Shown: in pieces, positions 1-8,997 of the stretch
How positions within the stretch are numbered: position 1 is the stretch's first letter
Layout of the letters: every line of letters starts with the position of its first letter
Source: Chitinophaga solisilvae
Lineage (GTDB): Bacteria > Bacteroidota > Bacteroidia > Chitinophagales > Chitinophagaceae
Reading direction: 5' to 3'
DNA: 64,000 nucleotides
Assembly (NCBI RefSeq): GCF_009928525.1
Contig: NZ_JAABOK010000013.1
Coordinates: 124,001-188,000, forward strand
Notes under the pieces: generated by a model
The model's database searches: none
Seen by the model: only the letters and a program-made list of their open reading frames with translations
Told to the model about the DNA's origin: nothing
Translations under genes and position numbers: made by a program

Positions 1-1
1 C

Positions 2-478
2 AGCCTGGATGTACAGGGAAACGCCAGCATCAAACGCAGCAATCTGGAAAACGACGGCAGCTGGACCGATAATCTGAGGAAAACCTTCCTGGAAAATACT
101 GTCTGGGTATCTATTCCCTACCAGGCGAAGTACGGTGTGCATGTAGATGAGAAAGATTTTAAAGTAGAGATGACCCCTAAAAAGATCATCATCGATCTGC
201 CGGCTCCCCGCCTGCTCAGCTATGAGCTGAAGATGGACCGGATGGAAACCTCCACCCGTAAAGGGCTTTTTCTTTCCCAGGACGATGAAGCCTATACGGC
301 AGTACAGAAGAAACTCTACCAGACCTCCCGCGCGCAGCTGGAGGCAAATACCATATATATAGAGCAGTCAAAGGACAAGATCAGAAAGGTAATGGCGCAG
401 TACTATGCTCCCTTTATGAAAGACCGTGCGCTGGAAGTCCGCTTTGACGCCGCCACAGCACCGCCGCCCCTGAAGTAA
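2..478 (+). CDS. DUF4230-like protein, 5' end outside the window
   Basis: The frame is open from base 2 to the TAA at 476-478, so about 158 C-terminal codons are visible and the true start lies upstream. The visible part has alternating beta-type segments, a charged helical stretch near the end and a short proline-rich tail (APPPLK). It resembles the C-terminal part of DUF4230 proteins, a Bacteroidota family of unknown function that is usually anchored by one N-terminal membrane segment; that segment cannot be checked here. The first in-frame GTG, at 137, is only an internal valine codon. The stop abuts the stop of the convergent next gene. The family call is from memory of its pattern, not from a search. 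Confidence 0.6.
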   Translation, partial: SLDVQGNASIKRSNLENDGSWTDNLRKTFLENTVWVSIPYQAKYGVHVDEKDFKVEMTPKKIIIDLPAPRLLSYELKMDRMETSTRKGLFLSQDDEAYTAVQKKLYQTSRAQLEANTIYIEQSKDKIRKVMAQYYAPFMKDRALEVRFDAATAPPPLK

Positions 479-1198
479 TCAGGCGGCATTCAGCGCAATA
501 AACCGCACCAGGCTCCGTTTGGCAACCGGCAACAATGTTTCATTCAGCGGCAATACCAGCGGCGTTTCCACACAATATACCGCCGGATTGGGCTGCTGCG
601 CATGTTTGCGTATCAGGATGGTTTTGATATGCTCGCAGGTATGTACCAGGTCTTTCGTATAGGCCTCTACATATTCCGTGCGTATGCCCCGGTACTTTTC
701 ATCATGACGCTCGAAGATGGTAAGCTGGTAGGAATATACCAGCGTATCACTGTAGCGGCCATCGCAGAGCAGCAGGTAGCCATTGGTGGTTTCCAGCGGT
801 ACCAGCCCTACCGGCCAGATCTTCAGCTGGTGCTGCACAAATTCATAGATTTCCGTTCCGTCTTTAATCGTGTTGTTCATCTGTGACAGCGAGTAACCGA
901 TAATATCTTCCAGTTCATCCATCAGTTCGTCATCCGTACTAAGTTGCTCATACAGCAGCTGCAGTTTCTCCAGGTTGACGGCTGTAAGCCGTTTGGGAAA
1001 CTGTTGCTCCAGCAGTTGCTTGTTCTCCCGGAAGGCGCGCAGATTGTTGAAATGGAAGATGATGTCGGAAAGCTGCGGGTACAGTTTGTTCTGGTTAAAA
1101 TGGCGGTGGATCTCCTGCAGGTAGGAAAGCAGAGTATATTTCTTCAGTTCAAAATCAATGTATCCATCTGCAAACCAGGTTTCGCTAAGCGTTCCCAT
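479..1198 (-). CDS. conserved hypothetical protein
   Basis: A 239-residue soluble protein with no signal peptide or membrane segment and no domain I recognise. It is rich in Leu, Gln and acidic residues; the N-terminal half looks helical and the C-terminal half looks like mixed alpha/beta (for example NGYLLLCDGRYSD). I chose the ATG at 1198 (MGTLSETWF) because the 26 extra in-frame codons upstream are hydrophobic and unlike the rest. It converges on the DUF4230 gene with no spacer: the two stop codons sit at 476-478 and 479-481, so neither gene has room for its own terminator. Confidence 0.6.
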   Translation of the reverse strand: MGTLSETWFADGYIDFELKKYTLLSYLQEIHRHFNQNKLYPQLSDIIFHFNNLRAFRENKQLLEQQFPKRLTAVNLEKLQLLYEQLSTDDELMDELEDIIGYSLSQMNNTIKDGTEIYEFVQHQLKIWPVGLVPLETTNGYLLLCDGRYSDTLVYSYQLTIFERHDEKYRGIRTEYVEAYTKDLVHTCEHIKTILIRKHAQQPNPAVYCVETPLVLPLNETLLPVAKRSLVRFIALNAA

Positions 1199-1336
1199 AA
1201 CAAATAAATTTAATGGATCTGATACTGAATTTACGAAAAAAAGGGCAGAAAAGCCAGACAATATCTGCTGATACAAGTAATTAGTTGTATATTTAGAAAT
1301 AGCCGGTATCTTTTACTACAAAGGGTTTAACAATCA

Positions 1337-1344
1337 TATCTTTG
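1337..1344 (+). promoter_or_regulatory. candidate -7 box (TATCTTTG) for the RRM gene
   Basis: TATCTTTG fits the Bacteroidota -7 consensus TAnnTTTG. No clear -33 TTG lies at the usual distance. Use of this site would give a leader of about 100 nt before the ATG at 1450, long for this phylum and AT-rich in its second half. Confidence 0.4.
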
Positions 1345-1449
1345 TCAGGATTCGAGCCTGTTGGAAATATTTTTACCGTTCGACTTTTTTATTAGCGTTA
1401 ATTTCATAACTTCAGTATATTATTTTTCATTTTTTTAATTTCAGTTATC

Positions 1450-1770
1450 ATGAACATTTACGTAGCCAACCTGCATTATAGGTTGAACGATGAAGATCTC
1501 CATCAGATTTTCAGCGAATTTGGAGAGGTTACCTCCGCTAAGGTTATCAAAGACCATGAAACCGGCCGCTCCCGTGGTTTTGGTTTTGTGGAAATGCCTA
1601 ATCAGGAAGAAGGATCAAAGGCTATGGATAGTTTGAACGGCAGCGAAGTCGAAGGCAAACAACTGATGGTAAACGAAGCAAGACCTAAACAACCGAATAA
1701 TAATTTTAAAGGTGGCGGTGGCAACCGTGGCGGTGGATACGGCGGTGGTGGCCGTGATCGTCGTTATTAA
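1450..1770 (+). CDS. RRM-domain RNA-binding protein with glycine-rich tail
   Basis: A 106-residue single-RRM protein of the type found in cyanobacteria and Bacteroidota. The RNP2 motif (IYVANL, residues 3-8) and RNP1 motif (RGFGFVEM, about 42-49) are intact, with the aromatic residues expected to stack on single-stranded RNA. After about residue 80 comes a Gly/Arg tail (GGGGNRGGGYGGGGRDRRY) like that of eukaryotic glycine-rich RNA-binding proteins. The family is linked to RNA metabolism and cold response; the target here is unknown. It is monocistronic, with a long leader and a strong terminator directly downstream. Confidence 0.92.
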   Translation: MNIYVANLHYRLNDEDLHQIFSEFGEVTSAKVIKDHETGRSRGFGFVEMPNQEEGSKAMDSLNGSEVEGKQLMVNEARPKQPNNNFKGGGGNRGGGYGGGGRDRRY

Positions 1771-1795
1771 TCCCTTATTCGGGCACCAAGAAATT

Positions 1796-1824
1796 AAGGC
1801 TCACTTTTATAGTGAGCCTTTTTT
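1796..1824 (+). terminator. Rho-independent terminator of the RRM gene
   Basis: A perfect 10-bp stem AAGGCTCACT / AGTGAGCCTT with a 5-nt loop runs into a T tract, 26 bp after the RRM stop. It precedes and is separate from the long palindrome that starts at 1843. Confidence 0.85.
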
Positions 1825-1842
1825 ATTGTGCAGATTTTTTCA

Positions 1843-1994
1843 AATTACGAATTACGAATTGCGAATTACGAATGAGAACGCGAAGATTAAAACGAAGATT
1901 AAAGGTGATGCCTATTAGATATTCCCTTTAATCTTCGTTTTAATCTTCGCGTTCTCATTCGTAATTCGCAATTCGTAATTCGTAATTCGTAATT
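1843..1994. repeat. long palindromic intergenic element, family A, copy 1
   Basis: Left arm 1843-1905 and right arm 1925-1987 are perfect reverse complements over 63 nt around a 19-nt loop. The right arm carries one more heptamer, to 1994. Each arm starts with tandem ATTACGA heptamers and one ATTGCGA, then ATG, then a core containing CGAAGAT twice. It lies between convergent genes: after the RRM terminator on one side and 3 bp from the stop codon of the E2 gene on the other. An RNA copy from either strand would fold into a very long hairpin. Confidence 0.9.
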
Positions 1995-1997
1995 ATC

Positions 1998-3329
1998 CTA
2001 TACGCTGCGTTTGGGATCAAAATTCTCCAGCTCCTGCGCTACGGCTGTCAGGAAGGTAGCGCCCAGAGATCCGTCTACAATACGGTGGTCGTAGGACATG
2101 GAGAGGTACATCATGTGCCTGATGGCGATAGAGTCTCCCTGTTCTGTTTCTACTACTACCGGGCGTTTCTTGATGGCGCCTACAGCGAGGATGGCTACCT
2201 GTGGCTGATTGATGATGGGGGTTCCCATCAGGCTGCCGAAGGTGCCAACGTTGGTGAGGGTGAAGGTACCGCTCTGGGTATCTTCGGGTTTCAGCTTATT
2301 CTGGCGGGCAGCATTGGCCAGGCCGTTCACCTGTTTGCTGAGGCCTACCAGGTTGAGCATATCTGCATTTTTGATCACCGGTACAATGAGGTTACCGGAA
2401 GGCAATGCAGTAGCCATTCCTATATTAATATCTTTCTTGATAATGATTTTATCTCCGTCCAGTGAGCAGTTGATCAGCGGGAAGCGCTTGATGCATTTTA
2501 CGATGGCTTCAACGAAGAGGGGGGTGAAAGTGAGTTTTTCGCCTTCGCGTTTCTCAAATTCGCCTTTAACGCGGTCGCGCCATTTCACCATGTTGGTCAC
2601 ATCGGCTTCTGCGAAGCTGGTCACGTGCGGGCTGGTTTGCTTGCTCATCACCATGTGGTTGGCGATCAGTTTGCGCATGCGGTCCATTTCGATGATTTCC
2701 ACATTACCGTTATAGGTAGGGGAAGCAACGGTGGCGGCAACTGCCGGGGTGCGGGAGGCGGCGGCAGCGGCAGGAGCGGCGGCCGGAGCCGGCGTTACAT
2801 CTGCTATTACCTTACCTTCTTTACGGTCAGCCACATATTGGAGGATATCCTTTTTGGTCACGCGGCCATCAGCGCCGGAGCCGGGGATTCTTTCCAGGTC
2901 GGCAAAGGAAACTCCTTCCTGTTGCGCGATGGTGAGTACCAGCGGAGAATAAAATTTAGCGCCGCCGGCAGCAGGCGCTGCAGACGCTTCCTGTGCAGCC
3001 GCAGCAACGGGCGCAGCAGCAGCAGTAAATTTAGGTTCTGACGCTACCGGAGCAGCAGGTATAGGCGCAGTATTGGCCGCTGCGTCGGCATTGGTATTAA
3101 TGCGGGCAATTACAGTACCTACCGGTACTACATCATTTTCCTTGAAAAGCAGTTCGGTGATGACACCTTCTGCAATGGACGGAACTTCGCTGTCCACTTT
3201 GTCTGTAGCAATTTCCAGAACGGTTTCATCCACTTTTACGTGATCTCCCGCCTTTTTGTGCCAGCGCAAAATGGTGGCTTCCATGATGCTTTCCCCCATT
3301 TTTGGCATTACCAATTCTACAATGGCCAT
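1998..3329 (-). CDS. 2-oxoacid dehydrogenase E2 (dihydrolipoyl acyltransferase)
   Basis: A 443-residue E2 core protein. The N-terminal lipoyl domain (residues 1-78) has the lipoylation site in EIATDKVDSE. An Ala/Pro-rich hinge follows, then an E3-binding domain (about 127-170, YSPLVLTIAQQEG) and a second Ala-rich linker. The C-terminal catalytic domain ends with the active-site motif SYDHRIVDG. E2 moves acyl groups from E1 to CoA in pyruvate, 2-oxoglutarate or branched-chain complexes. The single lipoyl domain and the sequence type fit pyruvate or branched-chain enzymes, but substrate cannot be assigned. E1 and E3 genes are not adjacent. The start ATG opens the canonical lipoyl domain. Confidence 0.93.
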   Translation of the reverse strand: MAIVELVMPKMGESIMEATILRWHKKAGDHVKVDETVLEIATDKVDSEVPSIAEGVITELLFKENDVVPVGTVIARINTNADAAANTAPIPAAPVASEPKFTAAAAPVAAAAQEASAAPAAGGAKFYSPLVLTIAQQEGVSFADLERIPGSGADGRVTKKDILQYVADRKEGKVIADVTPAPAAAPAAAAASRTPAVAATVASPTYNGNVEIIEMDRMRKLIANHMVMSKQTSPHVTSFAEADVTNMVKWRDRVKGEFEKREGEKLTFTPLFVEAIVKCIKRFPLINCSLDGDKIIIKKDINIGMATALPSGNLIVPVIKNADMLNLVGLSKQVNGLANAARQNKLKPEDTQSGTFTLTNVGTFGSLMGTPIINQPQVAILAVGAIKKRPVVVETEQGDSIAIRHMMYLSMSYDHRIVDGSLGATFLTAVAQELENFDPKRSV

Positions 3330-3400
3330 AAGATTGTTTTTAACTTTTAGTGCGCGACAAATTTAAGGGAATTGTCTCAATTCGGCGCGCGCCATTATCC

Positions 3401-4648
3401 TTATTGCAAGATCAGTTTACGCAGTTCGTTGATGGCGTAAACAGCGGCCATCTGGGTATTCCGCTCCCGGTCATAACGCAGGTGGAACCTGACAGTCACC
3501 ATTTTATCCCTGCTGCCCGCGGCAATCCATACCGTGCCTACCGGCTTTTCTTCCGTACCGCCGTCAGGGCCCATAATACCGGATACCGCCACAGCATAGT
3601 CCGTTTCCAGGAGAGCCAGTGCGCCACCCAGCATTTCCTTCACCGTTTCCTCACTCACAGCGCCGTGTGCCTGCAGTGTAGCTGGCTTCACTCCCAGCAG
3701 CTTCATTTTCATATCGTTGGAATAGGTGACCACACTACCTTTGAAGTAGGCGGAGCTACCGGGAATATCTGTTATCCAGCTGGCGATAAGTCCGCCGGTA
3801 CAGCTTTCTGCCGTTCCTACCGTTTTCCCTTTTTCCTTCAGCAGCTGTCCCAGCACTTCTGCAATCGGAATATCCCTGTCTGTCACCGTAATATCCGGTA
3901 ACAGCGCCATCATCTCATGAAAATACAGGCTCAGCTCCGCTGCGGTAGTGAGCTTATCTTCCCCGAAGGCGGTGAGCCGCAACTTGAGCAGGCTGAAACT
4001 GGGCAGGTACGCCAGTTTGATATGTGGTGGCAACTTCGCTTCAAAAGCTGTCAGTCTTTCTGCCACAAAGGACTCTCCCATACCAGAGGTAATCAGCGTA
4101 TGATGCAGCACCGCCGGCGTTTTATAATGCAGCGCCAGCTGCGGCAGCACATAACTCTGCATGATATACTTCATTTCATAGGGCACACCTGGCATAGACA
4201 CATATACCTTTCCCTCTTTTTCAAACCACATTCCCGGCGCGGTGCCCTTCTCATTCCGTATAACCGTACATGCCTCCGGCACCATCGCCTGATCCACATT
4301 ACGCTGCAATATAGGCAGGCCACGACTTTCAAAGATATGCAATACCCATTGCAGCGTGGGTTCATGTTGCACCAGCTTCGTATCAAAATACTCACACAGG
4401 GTGGGCTTCGTAATATCATCTGCCGTAGGCCCCAACCCTCCCGTTATCAGTACAATATCTGAATAACCGGCCTCTTTTGCCAGCGTATCCAGTATATCTT
4501 CCCGCACATCGCCAATGGCTACACGCCGGTGTACCCAGATACCCAACGCATTCAGCTCCTGGGCCATCCAGGCGGAGTTGGTATCTATTGTTTGTCCTAT
4601 AAGCAGTTCATCGCCAATGGTAATGATGCTTGCGGTGGTCCTACTCAT
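3401..4648 (-). CDS. cinA: CinA-like nicotinamide-nucleotide amidase
   Basis: A 415-residue two-domain CinA. The N-terminal MoCF-like domain begins SIITIGDELLIGQTIDTNS and contains the nucleotide-binding loop TGGLGPTADDITK. The C-terminal amidase domain (from about residue 255) has the family motif GTAESCTGGLIASWITD with the catalytic Ser/Cys region, and VSGIMGPDGGTEEKPVGTV near the end. The enzyme deamidates NMN in pyridine-nucleotide salvage; the N-terminal domain is a COG1058-type pyrophosphatase. It lies 71 bp upstream of the E2 gene in the same direction. Full length for the family. Confidence 0.95.
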   Translation of the reverse strand: MSRTTASIITIGDELLIGQTIDTNSAWMAQELNALGIWVHRRVAIGDVREDILDTLAKEAGYSDIVLITGGLGPTADDITKPTLCEYFDTKLVQHEPTLQWVLHIFESRGLPILQRNVDQAMVPEACTVIRNEKGTAPGMWFEKEGKVYVSMPGVPYEMKYIMQSYVLPQLALHYKTPAVLHHTLITSGMGESFVAERLTAFEAKLPPHIKLAYLPSFSLLKLRLTAFGEDKLTTAAELSLYFHEMMALLPDITVTDRDIPIAEVLGQLLKEKGKTVGTAESCTGGLIASWITDIPGSSAYFKGSVVTYSNDMKMKLLGVKPATLQAHGAVSEETVKEMLGGALALLETDYAVAVSGIMGPDGGTEEKPVGTVWIAAGSRDKMVTVRFHLRYDRERNTQMAAVYAINELRKLILQ

Positions 4649-4668
4649 GTGTTGAATGTTAGTGTTTC

Positions 4669-4797
4669 AATTACGAATTACGAATGATGAATTGCGAATG
4701 ATAAGCGAAGATATAAGCGTAATAGATCTTTTCGCTTATATCTTCGCTTATCATTCGCAATTCATCATTCGTAATTCGTAATTCGCAATTCGTAATT
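4669..4797. repeat. long palindromic intergenic element, family A, copy 2
   Basis: Left arm 4669-4719 and right arm 4733-4783 are perfect reverse complements over 51 nt around a 13-nt loop; two more heptamers extend the right arm to 4797. Arms are made of ATTACGA and ATTGCGA heptamers with GATGA insertions, and the core reads AAGCGAAGATATAAGCG. The outer end overlaps the TAA stop codon (4796-4798) of the thioesterase gene. The other end is about 20 bp upstream of the cinA ATG, so here the element lies between two genes in the same direction. Confidence 0.9.
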
Positions 4798-5206
4798 ACT
4801 TAAAAAAAGGTTCCAGCCTCACCTTCAACACCTCTGGCAACCCGGCACGCTGTTTCGTCTTTGCATCTACAAAAACGAGGGTAGTAACGCCTACATTCAG
4901 CAGTTCTCCCTTCTCGTTATATAATTCGCTGTGAAACTGTATTTTAGAACTCTTCGGTAATTCTTTCAGTATAGTCTTTACCGTTATCAGGTCGTCATAA
5001 AAGGCCGGACGCAGGTATTTTACATTTAACTCTGCCACAGGCATAATAACGCCCTGCTCTTCCAGTTCGCGGTAGGTGAATCCCAGTTCGCGGATAGCTT
5101 CGGCCCTGCCTACTTCGTAATACAGACCGTAGTTACCGTAGTACAGATATCCCATCTGGTCTGTTTCTCCGTAGCGGACCCTGATTGTTGTTGTGCTGAT
5201 AAACAT
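4796..5206 (-). CDS. acyl-CoA thioesterase, YbgC/FadM type (hotdog fold)
   Basis: A 136-residue single-hotdog thioesterase of the 4-hydroxybenzoyl-CoA thioesterase class. The motif RYGETDQMGYLYYGNYGLYY near the N-terminus has the catalytic Asp followed by the Gly-Tyr typical of the family, and the long central helix follows (YYEVGRAEAIRELG). It hydrolyses acyl-CoA esters; the acyl group is unknown. The TAA stop lies within the outer heptamer of a palindromic element, giving a C-terminal EPFFK. Upstream, 57 bp away, is a DoxX gene on the same strand. Confidence 0.88.
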   Translation of the reverse strand: MFISTTTIRVRYGETDQMGYLYYGNYGLYYEVGRAEAIRELGFTYRELEEQGVIMPVAELNVKYLRPAFYDDLITVKTILKELPKSSKIQFHSELYNEKGELLNVGVTTLVFVDAKTKQRAGLPEVLKVRLEPFFK

Positions 5207-5263
5207 GTTTCCGTTATGCTGATTTATATCTGATGTATCCCTGTGTGCAAATACCGGTCCATC

Positions 5264-5683
5264 CTACTTTCCGAGGGCGCCGTCGATAGAAATTTTGCCG
5301 GGGCCGGTGAAGGCAATGGCCAGAAATGCGCCCAGGTACATGATGGGCAGTTCTATCTTGTCAAAATTCATGGTCATAAGATCATGATTATGAATCTTTA
5401 AAAGAATTACGCTCATGCAGATGATCAGCGGAATAGCGGCCAGCCGCGTCAGCAGACCGGCCATCACCAGCACAGCGCAAAATACTTCTGCAAATACTGT
5501 CATACCCAGCGATACTTTGTGGCCCACGCCCAGCGGGTCCGCAAAGGAATTCATTTTTTCCGCAAAATGGATCAGTTTAGGCCAGCCGTGTAACAGGATA
5601 AGTCCTCCGAATACCAGGCGCAACACCAGCATGGAAAAGCTTACAGCGCCGTTGGTATAACCGGTTGAGAACAGTTTTCTCAT
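5264..5683 (-). CDS. DoxX family membrane protein
   Basis: A 139-residue integral membrane protein with four predicted hydrophobic segments. The DoxX signature is visible in VLRLVFGGLILLHGWPKLIHF near the N-terminus, and a conserved AEVFCAVLVMAGLLTRLAA segment follows. DoxX proteins are linked to redox or sulfur metabolism, but function is poorly defined. It is transcribed away from the large TPR gene across a 232-bp divergent region. Confidence 0.88.
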   Translation of the reverse strand: MRKLFSTGYTNGAVSFSMLVLRLVFGGLILLHGWPKLIHFAEKMNSFADPLGVGHKVSLGMTVFAEVFCAVLVMAGLLTRLAAIPLIICMSVILLKIHNHDLMTMNFDKIELPIMYLGAFLAIAFTGPGKISIDGALGK

Positions 5684-5804
5684 ATCAGGTAAGGTTTTTG
5701 CTCTGAAAATATTTATGCCGCAATATAGCTTAATCGCTTTTGCCGTCTATCCGGAGTTATCCACATTGTTGGAAAACCAATGGGAAAAGAAAAGATATAA
5801 CTTT

Positions 5805-5812
5805 TATATTTG
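5805..5812 (+). promoter_or_regulatory. candidate -7 box (TATATTTG) for the TPR gene
   Basis: TATATTTG matches the Bacteroidota TAnnTTTG consensus and points toward the TPR gene, about 100 bp downstream. No good -33 box is seen. It lies within the divergent region between doxX and the TPR gene. Confidence 0.45.
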
Positions 5813-5915
5813 CCTGGTTTGTGTCCCAGATACTGTTCCGTATTATACCTGACAGGAAAATATTTCTGCCGGGGATTCGTTTTAAACGCATAATTCAAGA
5901 TATAACAGCTAAAGC

Positions 5916-8900
5916 ATGCAGTTCATAAGAAAAGTTTTTATTCCAGGACATCTGTACATAGCCATGCTGGCTTTTGCCGGCGCAGGTGTAGCAGGATTGC
6001 CCGCAGCACAGGCGCAGCAGACACGCATCTACACTGATCCGGAAAAAGTATTCAAAGATGCACAACAGTATTTCCAGCAGGAGAAATACAGTGTGTCCAT
6101 GCAGCTTTTCAGGCAGACAATCGACAATATCGATTATTTCCATGAAACCAACCGCGACCTCGTAAAATCAGACGCCTACTACTATTACACCGTATGCGCG
6201 CTGAAATTACAGCAGAACAACGCGGAACGCATTGCACAGGAATATCTGAAGATGTTCAACAACAACGCACGGGAACAGCTGGTCAGCTATCAGCTGGCGA
6301 AATACTACTTCCATCAGAATAAATTCAAGGAAGCCATTCCCTTGTACGAAAAGGCGCATATCGACAACCTCTCCAATGCGGAAATAGCCGAAGCCAAATT
6401 TGAACTCGCCTACTGTTACTTCAACGTAAAAGATTTCAAAAAAGCACAGCCCCTCTTTGCCGACATCCGGGAAATACAGGGCAAATACTACCTGCCGGCC
6501 AACTACTACTATGGCTTCATCGCCTATTACAACCGCCAGTACGGAGAAGCCCTCAGCAGCTTCCAGCGTGTTATCAACGATCCGAAATACAGCAATATCG
6601 TTCCCTACTATATCGCGGAAATATATTACTTCCAGGGTAAAACAGATCAGCTGATCGCCTACGCGGAACCACTCATCAGCAAAGGCGGACAATACTATGA
6701 GGCTGAAATGAAACAACTGCTCGGAAAAGCCTACTTCGAAAAGAAAGATTATAAACGCGCACTGCCCTACCTGCAGGAGTTCCAGGATAATTCCGACGAA
6801 GTAAGAAATGAAGATATCTACCAGCTCTCCTACTCCTACTATCAGACAGGCAACCTGAATAAAGCCATCAACGGCTTTAAACAGCTGAGCAGCTCCAGGG
6901 ATTCACTGGGACAGAATTCCATGTACCTGCTGGGCGACTGCTACCTGCGCACCGGCCAGAAAGCCAATGCCCGCAATGCTTTCGCCTTCTGCGCCAACAA
7001 CAGCTCCAACGCAGAACAGCAGGAAATTTCCCGCTTCCACTACGGTAAGCTCTCCTATGAACTGGGATACCAGGATGCCGCACTCACTGAACTGACACAG
7101 TTTGTGAAAACATATCCGCAATCCACCTACAACAAGGAGGCGCGCGAGATACTGGTGAACCTGTTCATGAATACCAACAACTACAGGGACGGTCTGGCTA
7201 CCATCGAGATGATTCCCGATAAAAACCCGACCGTACTCAAAGCCTATCAGAAAGTAGCCTACGGCAGGGCCACACAGCTCATCAACGATCAGCAGCTCGC
7301 AGAAGCGGATCGCCTGCTGGATGTGGCTATCCAAAATGGTTCCGATGCCCAGATAAAACAACTGGCGCACTTCTGGAAAGCAGAAATCGCGCTGCGTCAG
7401 AATAAAACCGACAAAGCCATTACTAACCTGAACGCCTATCTGAGTAATACAGCCCCCGTTTCCGGCGAAGCCAACGCGCAGACTGCCAGCTACAACCTGG
7501 GTTACAGCCTGCTGAAACAGGAAAAATACAGCGAAGCGCTGCCGCATTTTGAAAATGCACAACGCAGCAGCGGTCCCAACGCACAACGAATTGCTACGGA
7601 TGCCACCCTGCGCAGCGCCGATTGCTATTACATGCTGCGCCAGTTCCCGAAAGCACTGTCGCTCTACGATCGTATCATCAGCAACAACGAGCCGGGTGCA
7701 GATTATGCTACTTACCAGAAAGCCATTATCCTCGGCCTGCAGGGCAAACAGGCAGAAAAACTCGCCCTGCTGAAGCAGCTGGGTAACAAATTCCCCTCCT
7801 CCGGATTCGGTAATGAAACAGATATGGAGATAGCCAACACCTATCTCTCCCAGGAAAAATATACAGAAGCCATTCCTTTCCTGGAAAATGTGCTGCAAAA
7901 GCAACCTAACGGCGCTAACGCGCCCCGCGCATTGCTGAAACTGGGTCTGTGCTACTTTAATAAAGACAACGACAGCAAAGCGCTGAGTTACTACCGTCAG
8001 GTGGTGGAGAAATTCCCCGGATCACCGGAAACCACGGAAGCGCTGCAGAGCATAAAATCCATTTATGTAAGTCAGGGCAAAACAGATGACTACCTGGCAT
8101 TCCTGAAAGCCAGTGGCAGAACTGTGAGCGCATCTGCAGAAGATTCACTGGCATACGCCTCCGCAGAAGCCCGCTTTACCAGCAACGACTGCACCGGCGC
8201 TACCTCCGCTTTCAACAGCTATATCCAGAAATTCCCGAACGGACAGTTCATCCTGCCGGCCTATTTCTATAAAGCAGAGTGCGCGTATAACAGCAAAGAC
8301 TATACGAACGCATTGCCTGCATACGAATTTGTATTATCCCGGAATAACAGCCTGTATGCAGAAAGATCTGCCCTGCAGGCCGCCAACATCAATTTCTACC
8401 AGATAAAAAACTACGATAAGGCACGTACGTATTATCTGCAGCTGCAGGACCTCGCCACCAGCAAGGAAAACAGCCTTACCGCCACCAGAGGCCTGCTGCG
8501 TAGCAACTACCAGCTGAAACACTGGGATGAAGTAGGCAACTATGCCGAGATGCTGTTAGCTGCTGCCAATATCAGCACAGATGACCAGATCATCGCACAT
8601 TTCTATCTCGGTAAATCTCAGAAACAAGCAGGCCAGTATGCCAACGCCCTCGCTTCTTTCAAAACAGTAGCCGGCCTGACCAAATCAGAAACAGGTGCGG
8701 AAGCACGTTATGATATCGCAGACTGCTACCTGCAGCAGAATGACCTGAACGCCGCTGAAAAAGCAGGTTTCGACGTGATTAAAAACACTCCTTCCTACGA
8801 AGTGTGGGTAGCGAAATCGTATATCCTGCTGGGTGATGTATATGTTCGTCAGCAGGACTACTTCAATGCCAAAGCAACTTTCCAGAGCATTGCCGCCAAC

Positions 8901-8993
8901 TGTCCTATTCCTGAACTGAAACAGGAAGCGAAGGATAAACTGGCCAAAGCAGAAGCCGAAGAAAAAGCAGCCGGTAAAAAAGGCAAGAAATAA
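5916..8993 (+). CDS. large secreted tetratricopeptide-repeat protein
   Basis: A 1025-residue protein with a signal peptide (basic RKVFIPGH, hydrophobic stretch, cut after AQAQ) and then TPR repeats over nearly all its length. Many repeats show the YxxAlxxF pattern, e.g. GEALSSFQRVI and KAITNLNAYL. The C-terminus is Lys/Glu/Ala-rich. It should lie in the periplasm or on an envelope surface as a protein-interaction scaffold. It is followed after 55 bp by an outer-membrane barrel gene in the same direction, so the two may form one envelope assembly. Bacteroidota proteins like this are often annotated only as TPR proteins; no precise role can be read. Confidence 0.9.
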   Translation: MQFIRKVFIPGHLYIAMLAFAGAGVAGLPAAQAQQTRIYTDPEKVFKDAQQYFQQEKYSVSMQLFRQTIDNIDYFHETNRDLVKSDAYYYYTVCALKLQQNNAERIAQEYLKMFNNNAREQLVSYQLAKYYFHQNKFKEAIPLYEKAHIDNLSNAEIAEAKFELAYCYFNVKDFKKAQPLFADIREIQGKYYLPANYYYGFIAYYNRQYGEALSSFQRVINDPKYSNIVPYYIAEIYYFQGKTDQLIAYAEPLISKGGQYYEAEMKQLLGKAYFEKKDYKRALPYLQEFQDNSDEVRNEDIYQLSYSYYQTGNLNKAINGFKQLSSSRDSLGQNSMYLLGDCYLRTGQKANARNAFAFCANNSSNAEQQEISRFHYGKLSYELGYQDAALTELTQFVKTYPQSTYNKEAREILVNLFMNTNNYRDGLATIEMIPDKNPTVLKAYQKVAYGRATQLINDQQLAEADRLLDVAIQNGSDAQIKQLAHFWKAEIALRQNKTDKAITNLNAYLSNTAPVSGEANAQTASYNLGYSLLKQEKYSEALPHFENAQRSSGPNAQRIATDATLRSADCYYMLRQFPKALSLYDRIISNNEPGADYATYQKAIILGLQGKQAEKLALLKQLGNKFPSSGFGNETDMEIANTYLSQEKYTEAIPFLENVLQKQPNGANAPRALLKLGLCYFNKDNDSKALSYYRQVVEKFPGSPETTEALQSIKSIYVSQGKTDDYLAFLKASGRTVSASAEDSLAYASAEARFTSNDCTGATSAFNSYIQKFPNGQFILPAYFYKAECAYNSKDYTNALPAYEFVLSRNNSLYAERSALQAANINFYQIKNYDKARTYYLQLQDLATSKENSLTATRGLLRSNYQLKHWDEVGNYAEMLLAAANISTDDQIIAHFYLGKSQKQAGQYANALASFKTVAGLTKSETGAEARYDIADCYLQQNDLNAAEKAGFDVIKNTPSYEVWVAKSYILLGDVYVRQQDYFNAKATFQSIAANCPIPELKQEAKDKLAKAEAEEKAAGKKGKK

Positions 8994-8997
8994 ATAT

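Noticed and set aside
1843..1994. Palindromes considered as CRISPR or tandem repeat array
   Set aside because: Each locus is a single inverted repeat with a loop; no regular spacers and no cas genes.
6903..7904. A 333-codon open frame on the minus strand inside the large TPR gene
   Set aside because: It lies wholly antisense to a gene with clear TPR repeats and signal peptide; its amino-acid make-up (long Val/Ile/Phe runs) is typical of a frame mirrored from a GC-biased codon position.
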